DNA of 64,000 nucleotides from the NCBI RefSeq assembly GCF_002115785.1, contig NZ_JFJY01000011.1, positions 1 through 64,000 on the forward strand. The letters run 5' to 3'. Below the pieces are notes generated by a model. The model was not told the DNA's origin. It was given only the letters and a program-made list of their open reading frames with translations, and ran no database searches. Both the position numbers and the translations under genes were made by a program. This document shows, one piece after another, positions 49,146 through 58,576 of the stretch; within the stretch, counting starts at the first letter, position 1; each line of letters opens with the position of its first letter. This DNA is from Thalassospira sp. MCCC 1A03138 (GTDB lineage Bacteria > Pseudomonadota > Alphaproteobacteria > Rhodospirillales > Thalassospiraceae).

Positions 49146-49423
49146 GGTTGAAATGATTCCGTTGAATGCGGCAATTAATTCAGTATCGACCTAAAGGTGA
49201 AAGATTAAAACCGCGTTTATGGGATAACTGCGGAGTCCCTTGTAAAACCGGACCGGATTTCACAATCCGGCAGAGGCTTGGCACATAATTGCCATTACTT
49301 GCCGATAAAACGGCCTTAAAGGCGAATAACCATGTGCCATATGTCGTTTGTCGGGGCCGTTGGCCAAAAGACCTTTTGCATATTTCCCCGATTGGAAATC
49401 ACCTTGGATTATGGAGAAGTCCG

Positions 49424-49975
49424 ATCAAAAATCTTCATCGCACCCTGCTTGCCGTTCCGCTTCTTGGCCTGATGGCAATGCCTGCCTTTGCCCAGTCTGC
49501 CGATATGAAATCGCCCGAGGAGATGAAGGATATGGAACCCGATGCGTTGCGCGACGGGATCGAAAACCGCCATCCATCGGCCTATTACATTCTGGCAGCC
49601 AAGCAGTTTAATGCAGGCGAACGTGATGACGCGGTTTTCTGGTTCTATACCGGTCAGTTGCGCTATCGCACGCTTTTGGGCTGCAATCCCGATCTCGCCC
49701 CGGATCAGGATCCGGCATTGTTCGCGTCCCTGAACGAAACCGTCGGTCGCCCACTTAATGGGTATGCCTTTGGGGATGTGGATGAACTAAGCAGCACGAT
49801 CGAGGATGTCCTCGAATGGGATGCCGCGCATGCCAATGGCTATGTCGCCAAAGCCGAATGCGAACAGGTCATTACTGCCGAGCGCGCCGGACTGGACGAG
49901 TTGCGTGAAATGATCGTCGCCAAGGCAGATGAAATCCGCAAGCAGCGCGAAGAAAACGGGCTGGAAAACCGGTAA
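49424..49975 (+). CDS. Periplasmic protein of unknown function with signal peptide
   Basis: A secreted protein of about 183 residues. A clear signal peptide (KNLHRTLLAVPLLGLMAMPA, cleavage after FAQ/AFA near residue 23) begins at an ATC codon, 49424, which lies 7 bases after a GGAG at 49413-49416. No ATG, GTG or TTG is in frame near that point; GTG 49334 and TTG 49289 are upstream alternatives that would bury the signal peptide behind about 30-45 residues. The mature part (YYILAAKQFNAGERDDAVFW then FYTGQLRYRTLL) resembles a single Sel1/TPR-like helical repeat and ends in a charged helix. Confidence 0.7.
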   Translation: MKNLHRTLLAVPLLGLMAMPAFAQSADMKSPEEMKDMEPDALRDGIENRHPSAYYILAAKQFNAGERDDAVFWFYTGQLRYRTLLGCNPDLAPDQDPALFASLNETVGRPLNGYAFGDVDELSSTIEDVLEWDAAHANGYVAKAECEQVITAERAGLDELREMIVAKADEIRKQREENGLENR

Positions 49976-49996
49976 ATCATTTTACGAAGATTTATA

Positions 49997-50027
49997 AAAG
50001 CCCGGTCCGCGTGCCGGGCTTTGTCTT
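49997..50027 (+). terminator. Rho-independent terminator
   Basis: AAAGCCCGG (49997-50005) pairs with CCGGGCTTT (50014-50022), followed by GTCTTT. It closes the secreted-protein gene. Confidence 0.75.
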
Positions 50028-50129
50028 TGGCTGGATGTGTTGACGGGAAGTTTGGAAACGCGATAGCGTCATGAAATTGTTATCCGGTTCCTGGTGGCAG
50101 TTGCCCCGCATATCTCGTGAAAGATTACC

Positions 50130-50459
50130 ATGGAAATTTCCGATCTCCCGTTCGGCACGACCGACTGGTCGTCAATCACGCCAACCGAGCATTCCGGCGA
50201 TACCGGCATGGCATATTGGCGCACACAGCAATTTGGCCCGATCCGGGTGCGGATGGTGACTTATACGCCGGGTTATCTTGCCGATCATTGGTGCAAGAAG
50301 GGCCATATCCTGCTGTGCCTTGAAGGTGAATTGGTCACCGAACTGGAAGACGGGCGGGTTTTCACCCTTACACCGGGCATGAGTTATCAGGTGGCTGATA
50401 ACGCCGAGGCCCATCGTTCATCAACAGAGCCGGGTGCCACATTGTTTGTCGTTGACTGA
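50130..50459 (+). CDS. DHCW-motif-type cupin protein
   Basis: A 109-residue single cupin barrel. GYLADHWCKKGHILLCLEGE holds the first cupin motif with its metal-binding His residues in the variant seen in 'DHCW motif' cupins, and LTPGMSYQVADNAEAHRSST holds the second. Small cytoplasmic cupins of this type have no known reaction. Convergent with the MFS gene downstream. Confidence 0.8.
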   Translation: MEISDLPFGTTDWSSITPTEHSGDTGMAYWRTQQFGPIRVRMVTYTPGYLADHWCKKGHILLCLEGELVTELEDGRVFTLTPGMSYQVADNAEAHRSSTEPGATLFVVD

Positions 50460-50464
50460 CATTG

Positions 50465-50506
50465 AATATCTGGCGGCCCAGGTTTGTCAGGGCCGCCAGA
50501 TATTTT
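50465..50506 (+). terminator. Bidirectional terminator between cupin and MFS genes
   Basis: A 15-bp perfect stem (AATATCTGGCGGCCC, 50465-50479, with its complement 50490-50504) is followed by TT. It separates the two convergent genes. Confidence 0.85.
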
Positions 50507-50510
50507 CAGG

Positions 50511-51713
50511 TCAAATATTGCCCGCAGTTGCCAGGTGGCGCTGGCGCCTGCGTATTTGCAGTATCAGTGCCAGCAACGTCACGAATACAAGGACGATGCC
50601 ATATCCTTCGGCTGTTCTGACAAGGCCGAAGACGGATACCATCCTGCCGGCCAGCAGTGCCGGAATACAGAATGACAGATAGGACATCACGTAAAACGCT
50701 GCCATCAGGCCACCGCGTTCGTGTGGCTGCGCGCGGGGCAATAGGGTTCTGACCGATCCAAGGAAGCTGGCACCAAAGCCAAACCCGGCCAGAAGTGACC
50801 CGGCTAGAAAAAGCCAAAGCATTCCCAATCCGATACCCGAAACCGATACTGCAATGCCCAGTGTCTGAATGAATGTTCCGGCAAGAAGGGCATCAGCCGG
50901 TTGTCTTTTTTGCGCAAACAGAACGGACACAGCACCCGACAACATCAGGCAGGCGACCGCAATTCCGCCGCTCAGAGATGGTGGAGCATTGGTTGCGCTG
51001 GCGATGACGGATGGCGCAAGCGACAGATAAAATCCACCCAGTGCCCATGCACTGCCATTTGCCGGGGCAATTTCCAGCATGGTTGATCGTGCCGCTGGGG
51101 GGACAAAAACCCGCGGTGTCAGGGACCTTAGAACGCCAGGTCGGTGTGCCGCGGTTTCGGGTAAGCCCCAAAGAAACAGGGCCAGCACAATCATCAGCAG
51201 CATCAAACCGATATAGCTTAGATGCAGGGGCATAGGGGCATATTCAACCAGAGCGCCGGCAATGACAGCACCGCTGGCAAGGCCAAGCAGGGGGGCGATG
51301 CTGTTGGTGATTGGCCCTTTGTGGTGGTCATTGTCAAAAAGTGCCGCGCCAAGGGCGGCAGTGGCAAGACCGGTGGCAAAGCCCTGTACCGCGCGTGCGA
51401 TTAGCAGCATCGTAAGATTTTCCGCCGTGATAAAAAGGCTCATTGCCGCGATTTCAATTATCAGGGCGGCGAAAATAACCGGCTTGCGTCCGACAAAGTC
51501 GGAAGATGATCCGAAGACCAGAAGTGAAATCAGTAACGTCAGAACATAGATCGCAAAGACCAGTGTCAGCATGGTTGGCGAGAAATGCCAGTTCTGTTGA
51601 TAAAGCTGATACATCGGCGTGGGGACCGATGACGCAGCGGTAAAGATGATAATGACAAAAGCCAGAAACCATCTGGCCGGTGCATTTGTCGGTGGTGACG
51701 ACGGGGCGTGCAT
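50511..51713 (-). CDS. MFS transporter, divergent from a TetR regulator
   Basis: A 400-residue protein with 12 predicted helices. The loop 2-3 motif reads LVFGSSSDFVGRKPVIFAAL, a variant of the MFS motif A (GxxxDxxGRK), and a second drug-efflux-like block AGFGFGASFLGSVRTLLP lies in the C-terminal half. Divergent from a tetR gene across 90 bases containing palindromes, so it is probably a TetR-controlled efflux pump. Substrate unknown. Confidence 0.88.
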   Translation of the reverse strand: MHAPSSPPTNAPARWFLAFVIIIFTAASSVPTPMYQLYQQNWHFSPTMLTLVFAIYVLTLLISLLVFGSSSDFVGRKPVIFAALIIEIAAMSLFITAENLTMLLIARAVQGFATGLATAALGAALFDNDHHKGPITNSIAPLLGLASGAVIAGALVEYAPMPLHLSYIGLMLLMIVLALFLWGLPETAAHRPGVLRSLTPRVFVPPAARSTMLEIAPANGSAWALGGFYLSLAPSVIASATNAPPSLSGGIAVACLMLSGAVSVLFAQKRQPADALLAGTFIQTLGIAVSVSGIGLGMLWLFLAGSLLAGFGFGASFLGSVRTLLPRAQPHERGGLMAAFYVMSYLSFCIPALLAGRMVSVFGLVRTAEGYGIVLVFVTLLALILQIRRRQRHLATAGNI

Positions 51714-51735
51714 GGGAACGTCCTTAAAGCGAAAT

Positions 51736-51794
51736 ATTTGCGTTTAATGCAGTTTGCGTGAAATTCTCGCTTAACGCAAATTATTTGTGTTAAG
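51736..51794. promoter_or_regulatory. TetR operator region between MFS and tetR
   Basis: CTTAACGCAAA (51770-51780), TTA, TTTGTGTTAAG (51784-51794) forms a 25-bp palindrome with one mismatch, 9 bases before the tetR start. TTTGCGT also occurs at 51737 and 51753 as a direct repeat, and ATTTGCGTT (51736-51744) is the exact reverse complement of AACGCAAAT (51773-51781). Several half-sites would allow repression of both genes. Confidence 0.7.
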
Positions 51795-51803
51795 GTCGGT
51801 TTC

Positions 51804-52382
51804 ATGAAAGTCCACAAAGGCATACGCACTGGTGGCCGTAGTGCTCGCGTCCAGAAGGCAGTTCATGAAGCGGTTCATGAACTGTTATCGAGTCATGATC
51901 GCGAGGCTCTTACGGTGCCGATGATTGCACAGATGTCGGGTGTAACACCGTCAACGATTTACCGTCGCTGGGGTGATTTGCCATCCTTATTGGCGGATGC
52001 GGCACTGGATCGATTGCGCCCGGATGACGATCCGGTGGATACCGGGGCGCTTGCGACCGATCTTAAACAGTTCGCAGAAGCCTATCTTGATGAAACCGGT
52101 TCCGAGCTTGGCAAGACGATGCTTCGTGATGTTGTTGCATCCGGGGATAACGGCACGACGATGCGTTGCGCGGAAATTGCGCGGTGCCGACTGGCGGTGA
52201 TTGTCGAACGCGCGCAAAAACGCGGACAATGGACCCCCAGCGTCGATCAGCTGGTTGACGGTATTATCGCACCCATGACCTATCGCATTCTGTTTGATCG
52301 GCAACCGCCAACCACGAAAGAGCTTTTCGTCATGGTTGATCGATGCCTGATCCGTGAAAAAGTCGAAAAACCGAAAGACTGA
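51804..52382 (+). CDS. TetR/AcrR-family transcriptional regulator
   Basis: A 192-residue repressor. The N-terminal helix-turn-helix (about 20-65) reads LTVPMIAQMSGVTPSTIYRR with W following, the usual TetR pattern. The C-terminal part (about 80-190) fits the TetR_C ligand domain of the subgroup with MLRDVVASGDNGTTM. Divergent from the MFS gene, which it probably represses together with itself. Confidence 0.9.
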   Translation: MKVHKGIRTGGRSARVQKAVHEAVHELLSSHDREALTVPMIAQMSGVTPSTIYRRWGDLPSLLADAALDRLRPDDDPVDTGALATDLKQFAEAYLDETGSELGKTMLRDVVASGDNGTTMRCAEIARCRLAVIVERAQKRGQWTPSVDQLVDGIIAPMTYRILFDRQPPTTKELFVMVDRCLIREKVEKPKD

Positions 52383-52394
52383 AGGTTTCGGGAA

Positions 52395-53738
52395 TTACCC
52401 CAGATACACCTGACTTGACGGATAGGAAATGCGCGGCGGAACACGACGGGCAAGGAAGAATCCCAGTGTCAGAGGTCCGACACGGCCAATGAACATGATC
52501 AGTTCGATCACGATCCGGCCCAGTGTATCGAGTTCGCCGGTCGTCCCGCGCGAAAGACCGACCGTGCCAAAGGCCGACGTCACTTCAAAGACAAGATCAA
52601 GAAAATCGCCATCGTGGGACATGGTGATCAGAAAGATACCGCTCATGACGACGAACATGGAAATCATCGTCAGGGCCAGCACCTTCATCACTTCTTCAAG
52701 GCCGATGCTGCGCCCAAAGGCATGCAGCTGATTATGGCGTTTGAAAAAGGCGATGGTTGCCAGAACCAGTACGATAAAGGTGGTGACCTTGATCCCGCCG
52801 GCTGTTGATGTACTGCCCGCCCCGATCACCATCAGAAGGATGAACATCAATGCGGTGGTGTCGTGAATGGATCCGATATCGACCGTGTTGAACCCGGCAG
52901 TGCGGGTTGTCAGACCCTGAAACCAGCTGATTTGAAGTTTGTCGATCGGGTTGGCAAAAGCCCCGAGCGTGTCGGGATTGTGCCATTCAAGGATGGCAAA
53001 CATCGTGACAGACCAGACGATCAGAATGGCAGAGCCGGTCAGCATCAATTTGCTGTGCAGGGATAAATGACGCCAGCCGCGATGAATCCACAGATCGGAA
53101 ATCACGCTGAACCCGATCCCGCCAATCAGAAGCAATGTCGGGATTGTGAGGTTGATCACCGGGTTTGTAGCCCATCGGCTCAGGCTGTCGGGCATAAGGG
53201 CAAAGCCCGCATTGTTGAAGGCCGATACCGAATGGAATACCGCAAACCACGTTCCGCGTGCCCAGCCAAAATCGGGGACAAAAACGGTCAGCAACAGGAT
53301 GCCGCCGATCAATTCACAGAAAAGCACAACGGCAAGGATCGTTTTGACCAGCCCCACGAGCTGATGCAGCGAGGTCTGGTTCAAATCTTCGCGCAGGAAG
53401 CTGTGATGACGCAGACCAATTGGCAAGCCAAGTGCGGATAAAACAAGGGCTGCAAATGTCATAAGACCAAGACCGCCAAGCTGGATCAGGATCAGGATGA
53501 TAGCTTGCCCGAACAGCGTGAAGCTTGACCCGGTATCAACCACGGCAAGGCCGGTGACGGTGACGGCGGACGTGGCCGTAAACAAGGCGTCGGAAAAGCT
53601 GATCGGATGGGTGACCGCAACAGGGAGGACCAAAACAACAGCGCCGATCAGGATCAAGGCCAGATACAGGATGGCTAGCAAAAGCGGCGGTGGTATTCGG
53701 ATCAGTTTTCCGGTGCGGTTCGGAAAATAAAACGGCAT
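52395..53738 (-). CDS. KtrB/TrkH-family potassium uptake channel subunit
   Basis: A 447-residue membrane protein of the Trk/Ktr superfamily. Four repeated pore segments can be read, including TSAVTVTGLAVVDTG, FHSVSAFNNAGFALMPDSL, TTRTAGFNTVDIG and FEVTSAFGTVGLSRG, each with the central selectivity Gly. Size and the C-terminal loop fit KtrB more than TrkH. It is 3 bases from the RCK-domain gene encoded upstream. Confidence 0.92.
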   Translation of the reverse strand: MPFYFPNRTGKLIRIPPPLLLAILYLALILIGAVVLVLPVAVTHPISFSDALFTATSAVTVTGLAVVDTGSSFTLFGQAIILILIQLGGLGLMTFAALVLSALGLPIGLRHHSFLREDLNQTSLHQLVGLVKTILAVVLFCELIGGILLLTVFVPDFGWARGTWFAVFHSVSAFNNAGFALMPDSLSRWATNPVINLTIPTLLLIGGIGFSVISDLWIHRGWRHLSLHSKLMLTGSAILIVWSVTMFAILEWHNPDTLGAFANPIDKLQISWFQGLTTRTAGFNTVDIGSIHDTTALMFILLMVIGAGSTSTAGGIKVTTFIVLVLATIAFFKRHNQLHAFGRSIGLEEVMKVLALTMISMFVVMSGIFLITMSHDGDFLDLVFEVTSAFGTVGLSRGTTGELDTLGRIVIELIMFIGRVGPLTLGFFLARRVPPRISYPSSQVYLG

Positions 53739-53741
53739 GGC

Positions 53742-54419
53742 TCAGATGCCGTCACTGAAGTCGCGCAAATTCTGGCGGCGACCAAGGATCAGGATCTTGT
53801 CACTGGCTTCCATCGTGACGGTCCCGGTATCACAGCCGATAAATTCCGATCCGCGCAAAATGCCCAGGCACCGCAGTTCGTGGGACTTTTCAAGATCAAG
53901 CGACTCAATGGTTTTGCCCGCCATGCTTTCCGGAACTTCCAGATTGATGACATGCATGCCGTTACCAAGACTAAGGTAATCGCGTACGGCGGGGTTATGC
54001 AGTTTCTGGGCGATGTGCTGGCCGATTTCCTGTTCGGGCAAAATGACCCGGTCGGGTTCAAGTTTGGTCAGGATGCGATGATGCGTTTTGTTGATCGCCT
54101 TTACCCAGACGGTTTTGACCCCCAGCATTTTGACATTCATCGTGCACAGGATATTGGCTTCAAGGTCTTCGCCAATGGCAATCAGGGCGACGTCATATTT
54201 GTCGACCCCGGCCTCACGGAGGGCTTCTTCATCGCGGCCATCGGCGATGATCGCTTCGGACAGGACATCCGACAGGGCGGCGACGGATTTCTCGTTAATG
54301 TCGATGCCAAGGACGTGATTGCCACTTCGTGCCAAATCGGTCGCAACCGTGCTGCCAACGGTTCCAAGCCCGATGATGACAAAGGTTCGGTTGCGCTTCT
54401 TTTCGGCTTTGGGGGCCAT
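53742..54419 (-). CDS. KtrA/TrkA-type potassium uptake regulatory subunit
   Basis: A 225-residue cytoplasmic protein: RCK_N nucleotide-binding domain (FVIIGLGTVGSTVATDLARS, then GIDINEKSVAAL) and an RCK_C domain at about 145-225. It gates the KtrB channel in response to ATP/ADP or NAD(H). ATG 54419 (MAPKAEKKRNR) fits the family; a longer open frame to 54473 is not coding-like. Confidence 0.92.
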   Translation of the reverse strand: MAPKAEKKRNRTFVIIGLGTVGSTVATDLARSGNHVLGIDINEKSVAALSDVLSEAIIADGRDEEALREAGVDKYDVALIAIGEDLEANILCTMNVKMLGVKTVWVKAINKTHHRILTKLEPDRVILPEQEIGQHIAQKLHNPAVRDYLSLGNGMHVINLEVPESMAGKTIESLDLEKSHELRCLGILRGSEFIGCDTGTVTMEASDKILILGRRQNLRDFSDGI

Positions 54420-54497
54420 ATCGGTTACTCCCTTTGCAATGGATTGCCCGATGCAGCGAAATTCGCACGGCACTGTTATGTCCGAAGGACAAGCATA

Positions 54498-55739
54498 TCA
54501 GTCAAACAGACTTGCTGCAGCAGCCTGTTGTGCGGGATCGGTCAGATTGCCGACACGGCGCAGGAACGAGTTCTTTTCCTCGTAATAGCGTTTGCCAAGA
54601 TCGGCAAAGCTTTTGACCTCGGCATTGGTATTGATGTGAAATTCGCGCTTGGGCACTTTGGTTGCGGTTTCATCCATCAGGACCGCGCTGATTTCCGGAT
54701 CGATAACATCGGCAACACCGTCAAGCTCGATCCGGTTTTTCAGACTGAACAGAAACTTTTTGAAAGCCGGATGGCGCTGCAAAAATGCTTTTTCGGTCAG
54801 AAGGAAATCATTGGCGGCAAAGTCGGGTGCGTTTTTGACAACGAATTCGCGGCAAAGATGATCGGTGGCAAAACACATCGGGCCGAAAATGAAATTGCGA
54901 TAGATGTCTTCTTTAAGCTGCCAGAACTTATCAAGGCGTTTCAGGGCATCTTCATCAAGCTTTACCGCCGCCTCAAGCAACAGGCGCGGATGGCAATGGA
55001 CATAGTTCGGATGCACATAGGTCTTGGTCCGGCTGATGCCTTCGAGTGTGTCGATATTGACCGGACCCGACAGCAGGCTGGCATGGGGGTGGGTCGATTT
55101 TTTCGACAGAAGGGCAATGACCTCGTCCGGATCAACACCGTGTTTCACCAGTAAATGATTGACCGAAAGATCAAGCTGAACTTCGCCGGTGATGATCTTT
55201 TCGGTCAACTGGTGATGGTTCAGGTTGAACCGGCGGGCAAATTCCGGTTCCAGCGTATGGGAAAACGGACCATGGCCGATATCATGCAAAAGGGCCGCTG
55301 CCCCCAGAAGGTCGCGGTCGGCTTCCGAAAGACCCATCAGGCGGCAATATTGCTGCGACAGCAGGGCAACACCAATGGTGTGGTCGTATCGCGAATGGCG
55401 GATATTGGCCGGGCGTCCGTTGGGGTGGAACAGGTAATCAATCGCCCCCAGAAACGAAATTTCCCGCAGCCGTTCAAACGCGTGTGACGCGATCAGCTTT
55501 TTATGCAGCGGACGATCAAAGGCCGATGCGATCTGCGAACGTTTGAAATGATAGTTATATTGCGGCGCGTCGCGAAACAGCAGTTCCCATTCGGCGATGT
55601 CATCGGCGTTGAAATTGGTGTCGAACAGATCGCGCATTTCCGGTCCCGCCGGTTTGGCTGCGGCAGACTCCTTTTGGGGCGCGGCCGGTCTGGCTGCCAC
55701 GCGCGGCGCAAAAAGGTCTAGCTGCGGTTTGGGACTCAT
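54498..55739 (-). CDS. HD-domain phosphohydrolase (COG1078/SAMHD1-like)
   Basis: A 413-residue protein. After a 40-residue Ala/Pro-rich lead, the HD domain contains RHSRYDHTIGVALLSQQYCR and AALLHDIGHGPFSHTLEPEF, giving the H...HD...D metal site. COG1078 proteins are dNTP/GTP triphosphohydrolase relatives, exact substrate open. It lies 24 bases downstream-side of the ktrA open frame's longer end, on the same strand. Confidence 0.88.
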   Translation of the reverse strand: MSPKPQLDLFAPRVAARPAAPQKESAAAKPAGPEMRDLFDTNFNADDIAEWELLFRDAPQYNYHFKRSQIASAFDRPLHKKLIASHAFERLREISFLGAIDYLFHPNGRPANIRHSRYDHTIGVALLSQQYCRLMGLSEADRDLLGAAALLHDIGHGPFSHTLEPEFARRFNLNHHQLTEKIITGEVQLDLSVNHLLVKHGVDPDEVIALLSKKSTHPHASLLSGPVNIDTLEGISRTKTYVHPNYVHCHPRLLLEAAVKLDEDALKRLDKFWQLKEDIYRNFIFGPMCFATDHLCREFVVKNAPDFAANDFLLTEKAFLQRHPAFKKFLFSLKNRIELDGVADVIDPEISAVLMDETATKVPKREFHINTNAEVKSFADLGKRYYEEKNSFLRRVGNLTDPAQQAAAASLFD

Positions 55740-55936
55740 TTTTGAAATGACGAGATCGTTATAGCTGTTGTTTCGACAATAGCGCAGACATAGCCCGATT
55801 TGGGGTATATGTCATCGCGGATTTTCCTGCGATCACGGGCGTTCGGCCGGGTATCGGGAAAACGTCGTGAAACAGTGGTAAAAGCAAGACGTTTTCACCA
55901 TAATAATAGCTCATAAACACAAACGGTTAACAACAC

Positions 55937-58525
55937 GTGACACGGGCTACATCCAACCATCAAAGGGGGAAAGAACCAATTGGTTCCCGCAAAGGGGGAT
56001 CAAACAGGTTTGGTTTGTCCAGACTGTGGCAATGGGGATGCTATGGTCTGACGTCGCTTTTCATCGCAGCCGACCTGCATGCACAGGAAAAATTCCGTGT
56101 TGGCAGCGCACCGGAAGCCGCGCCGAACGCGGGCACTGTACCAGACGGGGCCTCGATCTTAGGCAGTTTTGCTGATCTGAGTGATCGCGATTGGCTGGTT
56201 GTTGGTTTGGCGGCAATTGGTGGTGCTGCGATTGCCGGGGGAATCGGGTGGCGATTATCGCTGCGCATGCGCCGCCATCTTGAAGAGGCGGAAGATCACG
56301 AATCCGAATTGGCGGATTCGACCGAACAATTTACCCATCTGTTCTATGCCGGGCCGGACCCGGTTTATTATTGGAGCCAGGCCGGCTTTGCCGAGGGGGC
56401 AAGCCCGTCGCTGAAACGTGCGTTCCAGCTTGGCAAGGATGGGCGTTTCCCCGATGTGCTCGACCAGTTGCGCGATGATGATGCCAGGACCCTTAAGGAA
56501 CGTGTGCGAAACCTGAAATCCACCCACGAGCGGTTTGAGCTTTGGGTAACAGCTGTTGATGAACGCAAGTTCCACGTCACCGGGGCGATGGCACGCAAGG
56601 ACCGGACTTCACCGGTTCTGGCCCATGCGCTTTGGTTCCGTGATGAAACCCGCCATACCCGTGAACGCGAAAGCCAGTTCGGCGATTTTACCGCGCTCAA
56701 ACGCGAAGTCAGCGGGTTGCGGCTTTTGATTGATAGTCTTCCGTTTCCGGTGTGGCGGCGCGATGGCGATTTGCGTTTGATTGATTGTAATGCGGCCTAT
56801 GCGACCGCGGTGGAACTCGACACGGTCAAGGATGCGCTTGCCAGACAGGCGGAACTAGGCGGCGGGGTGATCCCCGATAAGGGCAGGTCATTGGCGGCGT
56901 CGGCATTGCGCAACGGCGAAACCATGACACGCGATTATCATATCGTGATCAAGGGTGACCGGAAGCTTCTGCGCATTACCGAATGTCCGTCGCAAACGCC
57001 CGAAGACCTTGATGGTCTGATTGGCTTTGCGATTGATTGCACTGCGATCGAGGAATTGCAATCGGACCTGTCGCGTCATATTCGTGCCCATGCTGAAGTA
57101 TTGGAAAACCTTGGAACCGCGATTGCGATTTATGGCGGTGACAAGCGGCTTATCTTCTTTAACACCGCGTTCACCAAACTTTGGGACATGGATGAGGATT
57201 GGCTCTGGGCGGAACCGTCGCTTGATGATGTGCTGCGCCGGATGCGCGATGAGCGCAAACTGCCTGAAGTCACCGACTTCACGCAGTTCCGCAATATTGA
57301 AAACCAGCGCTTTACCGATCTTCTCAAGCCAGAAGAAGATTTGATGCATTTGCCAAACGGCATGACCTTGCGCCGGTTCATTTCACCGCATCCGTTTGGC
57401 GGACTGATGTTTGCGTTCGAGGATGTCACCGACAAGCTGGTCCTCGAAAGCAGTTACAACACCCTGATCGCGGTTCAGCGCGAGACGCTTGAAAACCTGC
57501 ATGAAGCGGTTGGCGTGATCAGTGGCGATGGCCGGTTGCGGCTTTACAATCACGGTTTTGCCGATGTCTGGGGCCTCGAAGACAGCTTCCTTTCAGGTGC
57601 GCCCCATATCAGCGAAGTGGTCGAAGAAGCCCGTGATTACTGGCACGAGCGCGAAGACTGGGACAAATTCAAAAGCCGGATGGTCGCGCGTATCACCAAC
57701 CACGAGCCCATGAGCGGCCGTATCGAACGTGCCGATAACAGCATCATCGATTTTGCCATTGTACCGCTGCCTGACGGGGCGGTGATGATGTCTTATATCG
57801 ATGTCACCGACACGATCCGGGTCGAACGGGCGCTTCGCGAACGCAACGAAGCGCTGCGTACAGCCGATCAGATGAAATCGGACTTCATTTCGACCGTATC
57901 GCGCGAGCTCACTAGGCCGCTTGACCATATCAATGGCGAGGCAGATCGCCTTATTCCGCATTTACAGGGTAATGTCGCGCAGTCGGTTGAAACCATCCGG
58001 GCCGAAGCCCAAAGCATGCTGGCACTGGTGGATGACATGCGTGACTTGGCAACGCTGGGATCAGGGCAGGTCGCGCTTGAACTTGATACGGTCGATCCAA
58101 GGCGTTTGTTACGCTCCCTTGAAGCACTTACGCGGGCGCGTCTGGCGGAGCTTAACGTTTCGCTACGCCTTTACTGTTCGCGCAATATCGGCTGGATGAT
58201 TGCCGATGAACGCCGCCTTAAACAGGCATTGTTCATTCTGGTGACCAACGTGCTTCGTACCGCCCCCGAAGGCAGTGAGGTTTCCGTGGTTGCCCGTCGT
58301 CGGGGCGAGGATATCGATATCAGCATTTCACTGTCGGACGAGGCACCGCAACCGATGCTGTTTGAAGGATTGCGCGAGGGAGAATCGCCATCTGCGCGGC
58401 GTGCGCTTGGCATGGCAATGGTGCGCGCGGTGGTCGAAATCCACGGTGGCCGGGTCAAGGTCAGCCGGGATGGTCATGAAATTTCCTGTATCCTGCCCGC
58501 GGGTGAGGAAAGCGATCTGGAATGA
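55937..58525 (+). CDS. Multi-PAS membrane sensor with degenerate histidine kinase core
   Basis: An 862-residue protein (GTG start). It begins with a signal-like segment, then one membrane helix (about 92-110), three or more PAS domains (about 130-235, 250-370, 385-640) and a kinase-like core. The H-box position reads FISTVSRELTRPLDH, with Arg656 where the phosphorylated His should be. In the ATPase part the N-box Asn remains (LVTNVLRTAPEGS) but the G1 DxGxG is replaced by SDEAPQP. It is therefore probably not an active kinase. Close relatives with this layout are common in Rhodospirillales as 'PAS-domain containing protein'. Confidence 0.88.
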   Translation: MTRATSNHQRGKEPIGSRKGGSNRFGLSRLWQWGCYGLTSLFIAADLHAQEKFRVGSAPEAAPNAGTVPDGASILGSFADLSDRDWLVVGLAAIGGAAIAGGIGWRLSLRMRRHLEEAEDHESELADSTEQFTHLFYAGPDPVYYWSQAGFAEGASPSLKRAFQLGKDGRFPDVLDQLRDDDARTLKERVRNLKSTHERFELWVTAVDERKFHVTGAMARKDRTSPVLAHALWFRDETRHTRERESQFGDFTALKREVSGLRLLIDSLPFPVWRRDGDLRLIDCNAAYATAVELDTVKDALARQAELGGGVIPDKGRSLAASALRNGETMTRDYHIVIKGDRKLLRITECPSQTPEDLDGLIGFAIDCTAIEELQSDLSRHIRAHAEVLENLGTAIAIYGGDKRLIFFNTAFTKLWDMDEDWLWAEPSLDDVLRRMRDERKLPEVTDFTQFRNIENQRFTDLLKPEEDLMHLPNGMTLRRFISPHPFGGLMFAFEDVTDKLVLESSYNTLIAVQRETLENLHEAVGVISGDGRLRLYNHGFADVWGLEDSFLSGAPHISEVVEEARDYWHEREDWDKFKSRMVARITNHEPMSGRIERADNSIIDFAIVPLPDGAVMMSYIDVTDTIRVERALRERNEALRTADQMKSDFISTVSRELTRPLDHINGEADRLIPHLQGNVAQSVETIRAEAQSMLALVDDMRDLATLGSGQVALELDTVDPRRLLRSLEALTRARLAELNVSLRLYCSRNIGWMIADERRLKQALFILVTNVLRTAPEGSEVSVVARRRGEDIDISISLSDEAPQPMLFEGLREGESPSARRALGMAMVRAVVEIHGGRVKVSRDGHEISCILPAGEESDLE

Positions 58526-58551
58526 AAAAAGGCGCCCCACCGGGCGCCTTT
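58523..58551 (-). terminator. Rho-independent terminator after the 2-hydroxyacid dehydrogenase gene
   Basis: AAAGGCGCCC (58528-58537) pairs with GGGCGCCTTT (58542-58551) around CACC. The minus strand continues with further T residues. It also serves the convergent PAS gene. Confidence 0.8.
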
Positions 58552-58576
58552 CGCATTCTGGATATACCAACAGTCA

